The notes under the pieces are model-generated. The model was not told the origin of the DNA. It was given only the letters and a program-made list of their open reading frames with translations, and ran no database searches. Below, in pieces: positions 34,066 to 42,262 of a DNA stretch of 64,000 bases (its first letter is position 1; each line of letters starts with the position of its first letter). Origin of the DNA: Paenibacillus vietnamensis. GTDB taxonomy: Bacteria; Bacillota; Bacilli; Paenibacillales; Paenibacillaceae. The stretch spans positions 1 through 64,000 of the forward strand of contig NZ_JAHMHW010000008.1 of assembly GCF_020169515.1 (NCBI RefSeq), in the 5' to 3' direction. The position numbers were made by a program, and so were the translations under genes.

Positions 34066-35298
34066 ATGAGTGATTTTGAACGTGATTTGAATAAGTATGC
34101 GGAACTAATCGTTAGAGTCGGCGTGAATGTGCAGAAGGGGCAAGAGGTGTTCGTGACGGGCTCCGTCGACAATGCGGGACTTGTCAGGCTGGTGGCCAGC
34201 AAAGCGTATGAAGCCGGAGCAAGCAACGTTCACGTGGATTGGACCGATGACGCGCTGTCCAGGCTGAAATACGAAAAAGCGGCGGACGAGGTATTCGCCC
34301 GGTTCCCTGCTTGGGAAACCGACAAGCGCAACTCGTTCGTTGAGCGCGGCGCGGCGTTTATCTCCATCGTGTCCTCGAGTCCCGATTTGCTGAAGGGCAT
34401 CGATTCCGGCCGGATTTCGAGCTTTCAGAAAGCGTCGGGCCAAGGGCTCAAGGAATTCCGCCGGGCGATCCAGGCCGACAAGGTCAGCTGGACGGTCGTA
34501 GCGGCCGCGAGCAAGGCATGGGCGCAGAAGGTGTTCCCGGAGGCCGGCGAGGTTGAAGCGGTCGAGCGGCTGTGGAAAGCTATATTCGATTCGGTGCGGC
34601 TGCACACGGAGAATCCGGTCAAAGCCTGGGAAGAGCATAACGCAACTTTACATAGCAAGGGCGAAATTTTGAACCGGAACCGGTTCCAAAAGCTGCATTA
34701 TACGGCGCCGGGCACCGATTTGACGATCGAGCTGCCGGAGAAGCATATTTGGGTCGCTGCGGGCAGCACGAGTGCGTCGGGCACCGCGTTCATGGCGAAT
34801 ATGCCGACGGAGGAAGTGTTCACCGTGCCGCTGAAAACCGGCGTGAACGGCTGCGTGTCGAGCACGAAGCCGCTCAGCTACGGCGGCAACATTATCGACC
34901 GCTTCAAGCTGACGTTCGAGAACGGCCGGATCGTGAAGGCCGAAGCCGAGGAAGGCGAGGACATTCTGCAAAAGCTGGTCGATATCGACGAGGGTGCGCA
35001 TTATTTGGGCGAAGTGGCGCTTGTGCCGCATGAATCGCCGATTTCGCAGTCCGGCATTCTGTTCTTCAATACGCTGTTTGACGAAAACGCCTCGAACCAT
35101 TTGGCGATCGGCAGCGGCTATGCGTTCAATATCGAAGGCGGCAAAACGATGTCGCCGGAGGAGCTGGAGGCGCACGGAGTCAATGCCAGCATTACGCATA
35201 ACGACTTCATGATCGGCTCTGCGGAAATGGACATCGACGGCATCAAGAGCGACGGTACGGTCGTGCCGATCTTCCGCAAAGGAAACTGGGCGATTTAG
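34066..35298 (+). CDS. M29 family aminopeptidase (410 aa)
   Basis: A cytoplasmic metallo-aminopeptidase of the AmpS/PepS/thermophilic aminopeptidase T family. Its metal-binding glutamates, histidines and aspartate lie in the C-terminal half: MPTEEVFT, HYLGEVALV, SNHLAIG and ITHNDFMIG. Length is typical. It has its own promoter and a GGAGCGG ribosome binding site. No functional link with its neighbours is seen. Confidence 0.93.
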   Translation: MSDFERDLNKYAELIVRVGVNVQKGQEVFVTGSVDNAGLVRLVASKAYEAGASNVHVDWTDDALSRLKYEKAADEVFARFPAWETDKRNSFVERGAAFISIVSSSPDLLKGIDSGRISSFQKASGQGLKEFRRAIQADKVSWTVVAAASKAWAQKVFPEAGEVEAVERLWKAIFDSVRLHTENPVKAWEEHNATLHSKGEILNRNRFQKLHYTAPGTDLTIELPEKHIWVAAGSTSASGTAFMANMPTEEVFTVPLKTGVNGCVSSTKPLSYGGNIIDRFKLTFENGRIVKAEAEEGEDILQKLVDIDEGAHYLGEVALVPHESPISQSGILFFNTLFDENASNHLAIGSGYAFNIEGGKTMSPEELEAHGVNASITHNDFMIGSAEMDIDGIKSDGTVVPIFRKGNWAI

Positions 35299-35307
35299 AC
35301 GGTTCTG

Positions 35308-35492
35308 ATGTATTTCCTGCAGCAGAACGGTCCTAAAACGAAGCTGATGCGCGTTCAACTGCATTCTCTGCATTAGATCGGCGTCTTGATGGCCATTTTC
35401 GGCTGAAGGCGGCCGGATCTGCTGCAGAAGTGCATGCTAGAGCCGCTAAAACTAACCCATGTGAGCTTTCTGCTGTACTTTCTGCAGCTAAA
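35308..35492 (+). repeat. Four-box intergenic repeat element, copy 2
   Basis: Four boxes start near 35318 (TGCAGCAG), 35369 (TGCATTAG), 35431 (TGCATGCT) and 35483 (TGCAGCTA), spaced 51, 62 and 52 nt. The upstream parts (GTATTTCC, CTGCATTCTC, CTGCAGAAG, GTACTTTC) match those of the other two copies. It starts right after the aminopeptidase stop codon. Confidence 0.72.
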
Positions 35493-35519
35493 CCGATATG
35501 AAACAAAAATTCAAATACG

Positions 35520-35573
35520 GGGCTGTCTCCAAGGTCATGAAGCGACCGGGGAGACGGCCCTGTTTTTTTAGGA
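35520..35573 (+). terminator. Intrinsic terminator
   Basis: GGGCTGTCTCC and GGAGACGGCCC form an 11-bp stem (one wobble), followed by TGTTTTTTT. It lies downstream of the repeat element and probably ends the aminopeptidase transcript. Confidence 0.85.
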
Positions 35574-35600
35574 CTACCTAATCAATGAATCATTTTTCCC

Positions 35601-35705
35601 AACGGCTACGGCAGCACGATATCGACTTTTTTGCTTGTGTTCGGTTTCCTGCTTGCTCTGGTTATTACCAAGCTGTTGGGCAAGGGAAATGCCAAATTTC
35701 AATAA
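35601..35705 (+). pseudogene. C-terminal remnant of a sugar ABC permease
   Basis: Read in frame from 35601, the 34 residues ending at the TAA at 35705 (YGSTISTFLLVFGFLLALVI and a basic end) look like the last membrane helix and tail of a CUT1 MalF-type permease. The rest of the gene is missing. It directly precedes the remains of a MalG-type permease, which is the normal order. Confidence 0.65.
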
Positions 35706-35714
35706 GAAGGGAGA

Positions 35715-36483
35715 ATGAATGTGATCAACTCACAAGCACAGCGGGGAGCCGGAGCGGCGGCAGGATGGAGTCTGGAAAAGCCGGCCGTCGGCAAGGCGGG
35801 AAGGCGGGCGGCCATCTATTTGGTACTGGTGCTGCATCTGGTTGTAACCGGCTACCCGTTCGTATGGATGGTGCTCTCCTCCTTTAAGAGCAATAAAGAA
35901 TATTTCGCCAATCCTCGGGGATTACCAATACAGTGGGAGTTTGAAAATTATGGGGCTCGAAGCTGTTGCTCGGCATGTTTTTGCTCGGCATGATGATTCC
36001 GATCCACAGCACGCTGATCCCGCTGTTCACCCTCGCGAACGGGATCGGGCTATACGATACGTTCTGGGCGCTGTTCTTCCCTTATATCGGCTTTAATCTG
36101 CCGATTGCCGTTTTTCTGGCCTACGGTTTCATCAAGGAGGTGCCGAAGGAGCTGGAGGAAGCGGCGCCGGTAGACGGCTGCAGCATTTACCAGACGTTTT
36201 TCAAGATATACTTTCCTTTGGCCAAGCCGGTTGTGGCAACGGTTACGATTTTATCGTTTTTCAACATCATGAACGATTTTATTTTTCCGCTTATTATGGT
36301 ATCCAAGGATTCGCTGAAAACGCTGCCGCTCGGACTGATGATGTTCAAAGGCAAGGCAACCTCACAGCGGATTATTCGCTGATCAGCGCGGCGTGGTTAT
36401 TACGACCGCTCCGATCCTTCTGATGTACGTTTTTGCAAAAGTTTGTTCATAAGGGAGTCGTAGCCGGGTCGGTCAAAGGCTGA
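35715..36483 (+). pseudogene. Degenerate sugar ABC permease (MalG-type)
   Basis: The N-terminus (TM helix, then PFVWMVLSSFKSNKEYF) is intact up to FENYGA. It then jumps, out of frame, to LLGMFLLGMMIPIHSTLIPL, so roughly 60 codons with the second and third helices are deleted. The EAA loop ELEEAAPVDGCSIYQTFFKI is present with Pro in place of the usual Tyr/Lys. Single-base losses after FKGKATSQR shift the frame twice; the true C-terminus (AGSVKG, stop at 36481-36483) is readable in another frame. Confidence 0.85.
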
Positions 36484-36540
36484 TGCCGGAAGGCGGCAGC
36501 CGTTACGCTTGAATATTCATGATAAGGGGAGAATATAGAG

Positions 36541-37047
36541 ATGAAAAAAATGACGATGGCTGTTTTGGCATTCGTGCTTATGATTGTCGCAGGCTGCGGC
36601 AATGTGGGGAGCAAGGGAGAGAGCGGCTCGGGAGCGGAAGGCGGCGTGACCCGGCTGACGATGTGTAGCATGGAAACAAGGAACAGGGAATCGTTGAAAA
36701 GTCGCTGGAGGAGTTCAACAGCTCGCATCCGCAAATTCAAGTGAAAGCGGAGTTTTTCGAGGATGAAGCGCTGAAGACGAAAATGAAGGTGGCCATTTCC
36801 GGCAACCAGCTTCCGGACATCATTACGTACTGGAGCGGAGAAACGTTCGATACGCTGGTAGCCAACGAGCTGCTTGGAGATATGACGCCATATTTGAATA
36901 AGGACGCCGAGTTTAAAGATAACGCACTGCCCGGCGGCCTGGAAACCTTCGCTTATGACGGAAAAACCTATGCGGTTCCTGTATTGTTCAGCGGAGTGTC
37001 GCTTTGGTACAATAAGAAGATTTTTGAACAAAACGGTCTAGCGCGCC
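36541..37047 (+). pseudogene. Degenerate sugar-binding lipoprotein
   Basis: A lipoprotein signal (lipobox IVAGC) is followed by a frame break near 36680. The reading continues in another frame as VEKSLEEFNSSHPQIQVKAE, LPDIITYWSG and WYNKKIFEQNGL, all typical of CUT1 binding proteins. The gene stops abruptly at about 37047, where it is joined to an unrelated AraC-type tail. About two-thirds of the protein is missing. Confidence 0.85.
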
Positions 37048-37224
37048 GAGCAGTTCCTGAATTCGGTAGGCGCTATCCTGGGCGAAGAGGATGCCGATGT
37101 AAAAGCGATAATTTCGGAGCAGATCGGGTACCAGACAACGAGCTATTTCATTAAATTGTTCAAGAAACACGAGCAGATGACGCCTAAGCATTACCGCGAC
37201 ATGAAGAAAAAAACGCAGCAATAG
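37048..37224 (+). pseudogene. C-terminal remnant of an AraC-type regulator
   Basis: The in-frame stretch from 37048 to the TAG at 37224 contains SEQIGYQTTSYFIKLFKKHE and MTPKHYRDMKKK, the second helix-turn-helix of AraC-family regulators and of the YesN-type response regulators that accompany sugar ABC loci. It is fused by deletion to the truncated binding-protein gene. Confidence 0.8.
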
Positions 37225-37268
37225 CGATAGAATATAAGGCTATTGCGTCTACGTAAGGGTCTTTTTTT
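37218..37268 (+). terminator. Possible terminator after the degenerate locus
   Basis: GCAATAGC (overlapping the AraC remnant's stop) and GCTATTGC form an 8-bp stem; the T-run follows only about 14 nt later, so function is uncertain. Confidence 0.45.
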
Positions 37269-37287
37269 TGAAAAATAACCCGCACCC

Positions 37288-37365
37288 ATGACATTTGTCA
37301 TCCCTGCTTTCATGACGTTTATGACTACAAGGACAAGTCGATTTTCTTTACAATGGGGATATAAT
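37288..37365 (+). promoter_or_regulatory. DesR-like operators and des promoter
   Basis: ATGACATTTGTCAT (37288-37301) is a perfect palindrome, and a related CATGACGTTTATGAC (37311-37325) follows. TATAAT (37360-37365) is the -10 box, but no good -35 lies at the right spacing. This is the layout expected of a promoter that needs an activator. The TCATGAC/GTCAT motifs resemble the DesR sites of B. subtilis des. The start codon is 57 nt downstream. Confidence 0.75.
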
Positions 37366-37422
37366 TGCGCGACGGACGTCCGGAGTTCGCTCCAGGCGTC
37401 ATTTGAAGGAGGAATTAGGAGA

Positions 37423-38478
37423 ATGACTGAGCCGAAGCAAGCTCATCTGAAGAAGGAAGTAGCACCATTTGAAAAAACGGATTTGAAATCGAGCGTGAGA
37501 CAGCTCGTGAACACTTTAGTGCCGCTCGTATTGCTATGGTACGCCGCCTATTACAGCCTTTCCATCTCGTACTGGCTTACCGCTCCGCTCGTGCTGCTGA
37601 CTTCAGGGTTTGTCATTCGGACGTTCATCATTTTTCACGATTGCTGTCACGGCTCCTTCTTCAAGAGCAAAAGAGCGAATGACATCGTCGGAACGATTAC
37701 CGGCGTATTGACGCTCGTGCCTTACCAGCAGTGGAAAAATTCACATGCCATTCATCATGCGACGAGCAGCAACCTCGACAAGCGAGGGGTGGGCGACATC
37801 TGGATTATGACGGTTGAGGAGTACCTGTCGGCTTCGTTCATCCGCAGAATACTTTACAGAGCATACCGTAATCCGATTGTTATGTTCGGCCTCGGGCCGA
37901 TTGCCGTTTTTCTCGTTCAATACCGGTTTAACCGGAAAGGCGCGAAACGCAAGGAAAAGCTGAATACTTATCTGATGAACGTGCTGATTGTGGGGCTGTA
38001 TGCGCTGATGTGCTGGGCGATCGGCTGGCAGTCGTTCCTGCTCGTGCAGGGTCCCGTCTTCTTTCTTTCCGGCCTGCTCGGGATCTGGCTGTTCTACGTG
38101 CAGCATCAATTCGAGGATTCCTATTTCGAGAACGAAGACGAGTGGAGCTACGTGAAAGCTGCCGTCGACGGAAGCTCGTTCTATAAACTCCCTAAGGCTC
38201 TGCAATGGATCACGGGCAACATCGGCTATCACCATGTCCATCATTTGAGCCCGAAGGTGCCGAATTATTTGTTGGAGGAAGCGCATAACGCTACGCCTCC
38301 ACTCCATAAGGCGACAACGATTAATATTAGAGAAAGCCTGGCTTCGCTGAAATTCCACCTGTGGGACGAAAACGGCAAAAAATTTGTCAGCTTCAAAGGG
38401 TTGAAGAAGCATTTGCGCCTTGCCGAAGCGGCCGCACAGAAGCTTAAGCCGGCCCGTCCCAGCTTGCAGGGAAAATGA
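37423..38478 (+). CDS. des: Acyl-lipid fatty acid desaturase (351 aa)
   Basis: An integral-membrane desaturase that introduces double bonds into membrane phospholipid acyl chains in the cold. The three histidine boxes that bind the di-iron centre are all present: HDCCH, HAIHH (with HHATSS following) and HHVHH. Membrane helices flank the first two boxes and lie between the second and third. The ATG has GAAGGAGG upstream. It is followed by a DesK/DesR pair, so it is the target of membrane-fluidity control. Confidence 0.94.
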   Translation: MTEPKQAHLKKEVAPFEKTDLKSSVRQLVNTLVPLVLLWYAAYYSLSISYWLTAPLVLLTSGFVIRTFIIFHDCCHGSFFKSKRANDIVGTITGVLTLVPYQQWKNSHAIHHATSSNLDKRGVGDIWIMTVEEYLSASFIRRILYRAYRNPIVMFGLGPIAVFLVQYRFNRKGAKRKEKLNTYLMNVLIVGLYALMCWAIGWQSFLLVQGPVFFLSGLLGIWLFYVQHQFEDSYFENEDEWSYVKAAVDGSSFYKLPKALQWITGNIGYHHVHHLSPKVPNYLLEEAHNATPPLHKATTINIRESLASLKFHLWDENGKKFVSFKGLKKHLRLAEAAAQKLKPARPSLQGK

Positions 38479-38560
38479 CCGCGGCCTAACCTTGTATGTT
38501 AAAATAGAAACAGGCAAAAAATAGATGAACCAAGCAGAATGCAGATAAGGATGGACGGCC

Positions 38561-39679
38561 ATGAACAAGTGGTATCAGATTTTTCATAAAAACACGGGAC
38601 TAAGCCCGTACGTCTGGGTCGTCTTCTGCATCCTGCCCTTCTATTTCATCTTCCGTTCTTCGTCACCGTACGAGGTCGTATCCGGCATCGTCATGATCAT
38701 TTTGTTTTTTATTTGCTACCGGCTGTCCTTTGTGTCCAAGGGATGGCTCGTTTATTTTTGGACCAGCGTTCAGATCGTGATCTCAATCGCGATGACCTTG
38801 CTGTTCAGCTACGTGTATTTCTCGATCTTTCTGGCTTTTTTTATCGGGAATATCCAGAACCGTGCCGGTTTCTTCACGCTGTACGCCATTCATCTGATCA
38901 GTACGTTCGTAACGGTCAATTACGGCTTCGCCACGCGAAACGCGCTGCTGTTCACGCAGTTTCCGTTTATTCTGATCTGTCTGATCGTTGTTATCCTTCT
39001 TCCTTTCAATACCTTTAACAAAGCAAGGCAGGGACAGCTGGAGGGGCAGCTGGAGGATGCGAATAAGCGGATCTCGGAGCTGGTGAAGCTCGAGGAGCGG
39101 CAGCGGATCGCGCGGGATCTGCATGACACGCTCGGTCAGAAGCTGAGTCTTATCGGCCTTAAGAGCGACCTCGCCGGAAAGCTGCTTGTAACCGACCCTT
39201 CGCGGGCGCAAGCCGAAATGCACGATGTGCGGCAGACGGCCAGAGCGGCGCTGAAGGAAGTCCGCGAGCTGGTGACGCAAATGCGCGGCACCCGGCTGGA
39301 GGATGAGCTGTTCCGGGTGCGGCAAATTTTGAAGGCGGCGGAGATCGAATTCCATTTGGAGGGGGAGCTGGCGCCGGAGCATACAAATTTGCTGAACGAG
39401 AACGTTCTTAGCATGTGCCTGAAGGAAGCGGTGACGAACGTGGTCAAGCACAGCGGCGCCTCCGTCTGCTGCGTGGACATTGAGTCCTCGCGCACGGAGA
39501 CGGTCATGCGGGTGAGAGACAACGGAACCGGGATCGCCGAGCAGGCGAAGCACTACAGGGGGCATGGCCTTCAGGGGATGAAGGAGAGGCTGGAGTTCGT
39601 GAACGGCAGCCTGGAGATCGCATCGAAGGACGGAGCGCAGCTGACGATCAGGGTGCCGAATGTTCTGAGACAGGTGTAA
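38561..39679 (+). CDS. desK: Membrane-fluidity sensor histidine kinase DesK (372 aa)
   Basis: Four to five N-terminal membrane helices (residues about 15-148) form the sensor. A coiled dimerisation helix leads to the HisKA_3 phospho-acceptor His188 in RIARDLHDTLGQK, then a HATPase_c domain with N box (KEAVTNVVKH) and DNGTGI. The phospho-acceptor number equals that of B. subtilis DesK. In that system DesK senses membrane thickness on cooling and phosphorylates DesR. Gene order des-desK-desR is the same as in B. subtilis. Confidence 0.93.
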   Translation: MNKWYQIFHKNTGLSPYVWVVFCILPFYFIFRSSSPYEVVSGIVMIILFFICYRLSFVSKGWLVYFWTSVQIVISIAMTLLFSYVYFSIFLAFFIGNIQNRAGFFTLYAIHLISTFVTVNYGFATRNALLFTQFPFILICLIVVILLPFNTFNKARQGQLEGQLEDANKRISELVKLEERQRIARDLHDTLGQKLSLIGLKSDLAGKLLVTDPSRAQAEMHDVRQTARAALKEVRELVTQMRGTRLEDELFRVRQILKAAEIEFHLEGELAPEHTNLLNENVLSMCLKEAVTNVVKHSGASVCCVDIESSRTETVMRVRDNGTGIAEQAKHYRGHGLQGMKERLEFVNGSLEIASKDGAQLTIRVPNVLRQV

Positions 39680-39709
39680 AGCAAAATTTAGAGAAGGGAT
39701 TGAGGGAAT

Positions 39710-40312
39710 ATGATACGGATCGTCATTGCCGAGGACCAGCGCATGCTGCTGGGCGCCCTTGCTTCTCTGCTTGATCTGGAAGAGGACATGAAGGTCGTCG
39801 GAAGAGCGGGAAACGGTGAGGATGCGATTAAGCTGGTGCATGAGCTAAAGCCAGACGTATGTATTATGGATATCGAAATGCCGGCGAAGACCGGGCTGGA
39901 CGCGGCGGAGGAGCTGAAGGGGCTGGGCTGCAAGGTCATCATTTTGACGACGTTCGCCCGCTCCGGCTACTTCGACCGGGCGCTGAAGGCCGGCGTCAGC
40001 GGTTACTTGCTGAAGGACAGCCCGATCGAGGAGCTCGCCCATTCCATCCGCAGCGTGATGGCGGGCAGGCGCATCTATGCGTCGGAGCTGGTGGACGAGG
40101 CGTACGGCGGCGAGGAGAATCCGCTCACCGAGCGCGAGAAGGAAGTGCTCGGGCTTGTGGCGGACGGCAAAAACACGAAGGAAATCGCAAGCGAGCTGTT
40201 CATCACGACGGGAACGGTGCGCAATTACATTTCGGTCATTTTGGATAAGCTGAACGTCAGCAACCGGATCGAGGCGATTACCCGCTTCAAGGAGAAGGGC
40301 TGGTTTAAGTGA
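39710..40312 (+). CDS. desR: Response regulator DesR (200 aa)
   Basis: A NarL/FixJ-type response regulator with receiver domain (phospho-acceptor Asp54 in VCIMDIEMP, signalling Thr and Lys in ILTTFARSG and LLKDSP) and a C-terminal LuxR-type helix-turn-helix (LTEREKEVLGLVADGKNTKE). It is the partner of DesK and expected to activate des through the palindromes at 37288-37325. It is the last gene of the set and is followed by a repeat-rich region. Confidence 0.94.
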   Translation: MIRIVIAEDQRMLLGALASLLDLEEDMKVVGRAGNGEDAIKLVHELKPDVCIMDIEMPAKTGLDAAEELKGLGCKVIILTTFARSGYFDRALKAGVSGYLLKDSPIEELAHSIRSVMAGRRIYASELVDEAYGGEENPLTEREKEVLGLVADGKNTKEIASELFITTGTVRNYISVILDKLNVSNRIEAITRFKEKGWFK

Positions 40313-40329
40313 AGCTGCCGGGTGCGGGT

Positions 40330-40482
40330 GTAGTTGCGACGGTTGTTAGGCGAGGCAGTTGTGACGGCAGTGTTATCCGTGGCGGTCTTGAGGGTGTTAG
40401 GCGATGCAGTCGCGACGCTGTTAGGCGAGGCAGTCGCCATGCAGTCGCCACGCTGTTAGACGAGGCAGTTGCGACGGCAGCT
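40330..40482 (+). repeat. Degenerate 24-bp tandem repeat
   Basis: Units resembling GTCGCGACGCTGTTAGGCGA plus GGCA occur about five times between the desR stop and the next repeat element, some shortened or interrupted. Both strands give short frames (for example an eight-residue VATASPNS repeat on the minus strand). They have no ribosome binding site or conserved features, so I treat this as non-coding. Confidence 0.65.
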
Positions 40483-40668
40483 GCAGAAAGTGCAGCAGAA
40501 ACCTTACATGAAGCAGGCAAATTGGCGCCAGCCTGCACTTCTGCAGCAGAATCACACGTATATACTCCGATACAGCCGTATTTGCACGAATCCGCTGTAC
40601 AAACTGCAGCAGAACTCCGCGCGGCCGCCGCTTATACCTATTCTGCTGTATAGAATGCAGCAGAGTGA
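40480..40668 (+). repeat. Four-box intergenic repeat element, copy 3
   Basis: Four exact TGCAGCAG boxes start at 40491, 40542, 40605 and 40656 (spacings 51, 63 and 51 nt). Each is preceded by a CTGCA/GTACA-type half such as CTGCAGAAAG, CTGCACTTC, GTACAAAC and GTATAGAA. This is the best-preserved of the three copies in the window. It lies downstream of the 24-bp repeats and about 200 bp before the PyrE-like gene. Confidence 0.78.
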
Positions 40669-40764
40669 CATACCGCTCCAATACTGCCCATTTGAGTGAC
40701 CTGTAAATGTTCATCTAAAATCAACGGTTACGCGTTTGAATAACGTTTTAGAATAGCGGGAAGA

Positions 40765-40811
40765 GGAGCTGTCCACGGTCTGAGGATGATCGATGTGACG
40801 GCTTCTTTTTT
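40765..40811 (+). terminator. Intrinsic terminator before the PyrE-like gene
   Basis: GGAGCTGTC pairs with GACGGCTTC (two wobbles) and is followed by six T residues. It may end transcription from desR, or act as an attenuator for the next gene. Confidence 0.7.
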
Positions 40812-40868
40812 GTGGTGTCGGGAAAGTAAGTTTATGGTAAACTGGAAAGAAAATTTTCGAGGTGGATA

Positions 40869-41412
40869 ATGGAAAAAGCTGAACTGGCAAGGAAAATTTA
40901 TGAGACGGCACATTTAACCGGTAGCTTCAAGCTGAGGTCCGGACAAGTTTCCGATCAGTACTTCGATAAATACCTGTTCGAGTCCAATCCGGTGTTGTTG
41001 AAGGAGATAGCGGAGCGCCTATCCGAATTCCTCCCGCAGGGCACCGAAATATTGGCGGGTCTGGAGATGGGCGGCGTGCCGATCGCAACGGCTCTTTCTT
41101 TGAAGACCGGAATACCGGTTGTTTTCGTTAGAAAAAAAAGCAAAGGAATACGGTACTTGCAAGCTTGCGGAAGGCGTGGACATTGCGGGGAAAAAGGTTT
41201 GCGTAATCGAGGATGTCGTGACGACCGGCGGACAGATTTTGCTCAGCGTCGAAGATTTAAAACGATATGGCGCGGATGTAAGGGATGTTCTTAGCGTAAT
41301 CGAAAGGGATTCGAAAGGCAGGGATAATCTCGAAGCTGCGGGCTTGGAGTTCTGTTCGCTGTTCAAGATGGAAGAGCTTCTGGCTGCGAGCGTAAAGGAA
41401 GCCAATTCGTAA
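40869..41412 (+). pseudogene. Orotate phosphoribosyltransferase-like gene with frameshift
   Basis: The first frame encodes the N-terminal half (GSFKLRSGQVSDQYFDKYLF, then EMGGVPIATAL). The second half in the next frame continues AKEYGTCKLAEG and the PRPP-binding loop VCVIEDVVTTGG, ending at 41412. The break is in a run of eight A residues (41132-41139): dropping one A restores VRKKAKEYG, as expected for the PyrE family. It is therefore a recently inactivated gene, a slippage-dependent gene, or a sequencing error. The family makes OMP from orotate, but a stand-alone copy outside a pyr operon may use another base. Confidence 0.82.
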
Positions 41413-41452
41413 CGGATGCTTGAAGCAGCCGATATCTGAATTGAATTTGACA

Positions 41453-41475
41453 GAGACTGCCGGGCGGCAGTCTTC
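41453..41475 (+). terminator. Weak hairpin after the PyrE-like gene
   Basis: AGACTGC and GCAGTCT pair around CGGGCG; the T-rich part is interrupted (TCATTCATTTTT), so termination would be partial. Confidence 0.4.
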
Positions 41476-41506
41476 ATTCATTTTTAGAGAAAAAGGAGGA
41501 TTAGCG

Positions 41507-42154
41507 TTGAATAAAATCGCTTGTTTGCACGCCCACTATTCCAATATTGAGTATATTCAGAAGGCTGTCGACGCAAGCAAAGTGGATTTGGTGCATTATG
41601 TGGATCCCGGGTTGATGGGCAGAATGATGTCCAGTACACAATTTGACCGTTCCCAAGCTTGTGAAAAGGTTATTGAACAAATTCGATGGATGACGCAACC
41701 GGATGTCGATGCTCTCCTCATTACATGTACGAATTACATCGCCCTTCTTGATGAAGATCGCTTGGCAGCAGCAATCCCGATTATAAAAATCGATGAGCCT
41801 TTCTTTCATCATGTCTGCAGGATTAACGAGCCGCAAGTTATTCTGTTTACGAATCCGGCAACGGTAGAGGGTACAATGAATAGGCTCTATACTTATGCGG
41901 CCGAACAAGGGTTAACGTTGAACGATATCCATCCACGTGTCATCGATCATACATTTGAGTTAATCATGCAAGGGAAAAAGGAGCAATACAAAAATGAAGT
42001 AGCGAGCGGTATAAAAACCTTGCTCTCAAATGATGAGCGTGTAAAGATCTCCGTCGCCCAACTGTCTATGGCGGATGCGGCGGAGATCGTCGAGCGAGAA
42101 ATGGGAGTAGAAATCGGAAATCCCTTGAAAACATTGGCCGCTTCGTTTAGGTAA
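41507..42154 (+). CDS. Aspartate/glutamate racemase superfamily protein (215 aa)
   Basis: A compact alpha/beta protein with LLITCTNYIALLDE (residues about 70-83), which matches the first catalytic-cysteine strand of Asp/Glu/hydantoin racemases. The second half ends in VAQLSMADAAEI, where family members often have the second catalytic cysteine, but none is seen at that point. Racemase activity is therefore doubtful. It starts at TTG with AAAGGAGG 7 nt upstream. It follows the PyrE-like gene and may share its transcript. Not related to the CntK (DapF-fold) histidine racemases. Confidence 0.68.
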   Translation: MNKIACLHAHYSNIEYIQKAVDASKVDLVHYVDPGLMGRMMSSTQFDRSQACEKVIEQIRWMTQPDVDALLITCTNYIALLDEDRLAAAIPIIKIDEPFFHHVCRINEPQVILFTNPATVEGTMNRLYTYAAEQGLTLNDIHPRVIDHTFELIMQGKKEQYKNEVASGIKTLLSNDERVKISVAQLSMADAAEIVEREMGVEIGNPLKTLAASFR

Positions 42155-42207
42155 CCTTTTGTTCATGAATTGGATTTTTTCGTTATGAACCGTTTATTAC
42201 CTACGCG
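42152..42207. promoter_or_regulatory. Nested inverted repeat between genes
   Basis: AGGTAA..GTTCAT and ATGAAC..TTACCT form two nested stems around a T-rich loop, starting at the racemase-family stop codon. It could end that transcript on the minus strand or be an operator; no clear T-run follows on the plus strand. Confidence 0.35.
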
Positions 42208-42262
42208 GCTTGCGGGCGGCGGTGCTACAATAGGGTATCACTTTTTTCAAAGGAGCTGCTGC

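Noticed and set aside
40225..40440. Minus-strand frame encoding repeated VATASPNS units.
   Set aside because: It overlaps desR and the 24-bp repeat, lacks a ribosome binding site, and the periodic peptide follows simply from the repeat length being a multiple of three.
41507..42154. The Asp/Glu racemase-family gene considered as the missing histidine racemase of the metallophore pathway.
   Set aside because: CntK has the DapF fold, not this one. The gene is 6 kb away, unlinked to Zur sites, and may lack the second catalytic cysteine.
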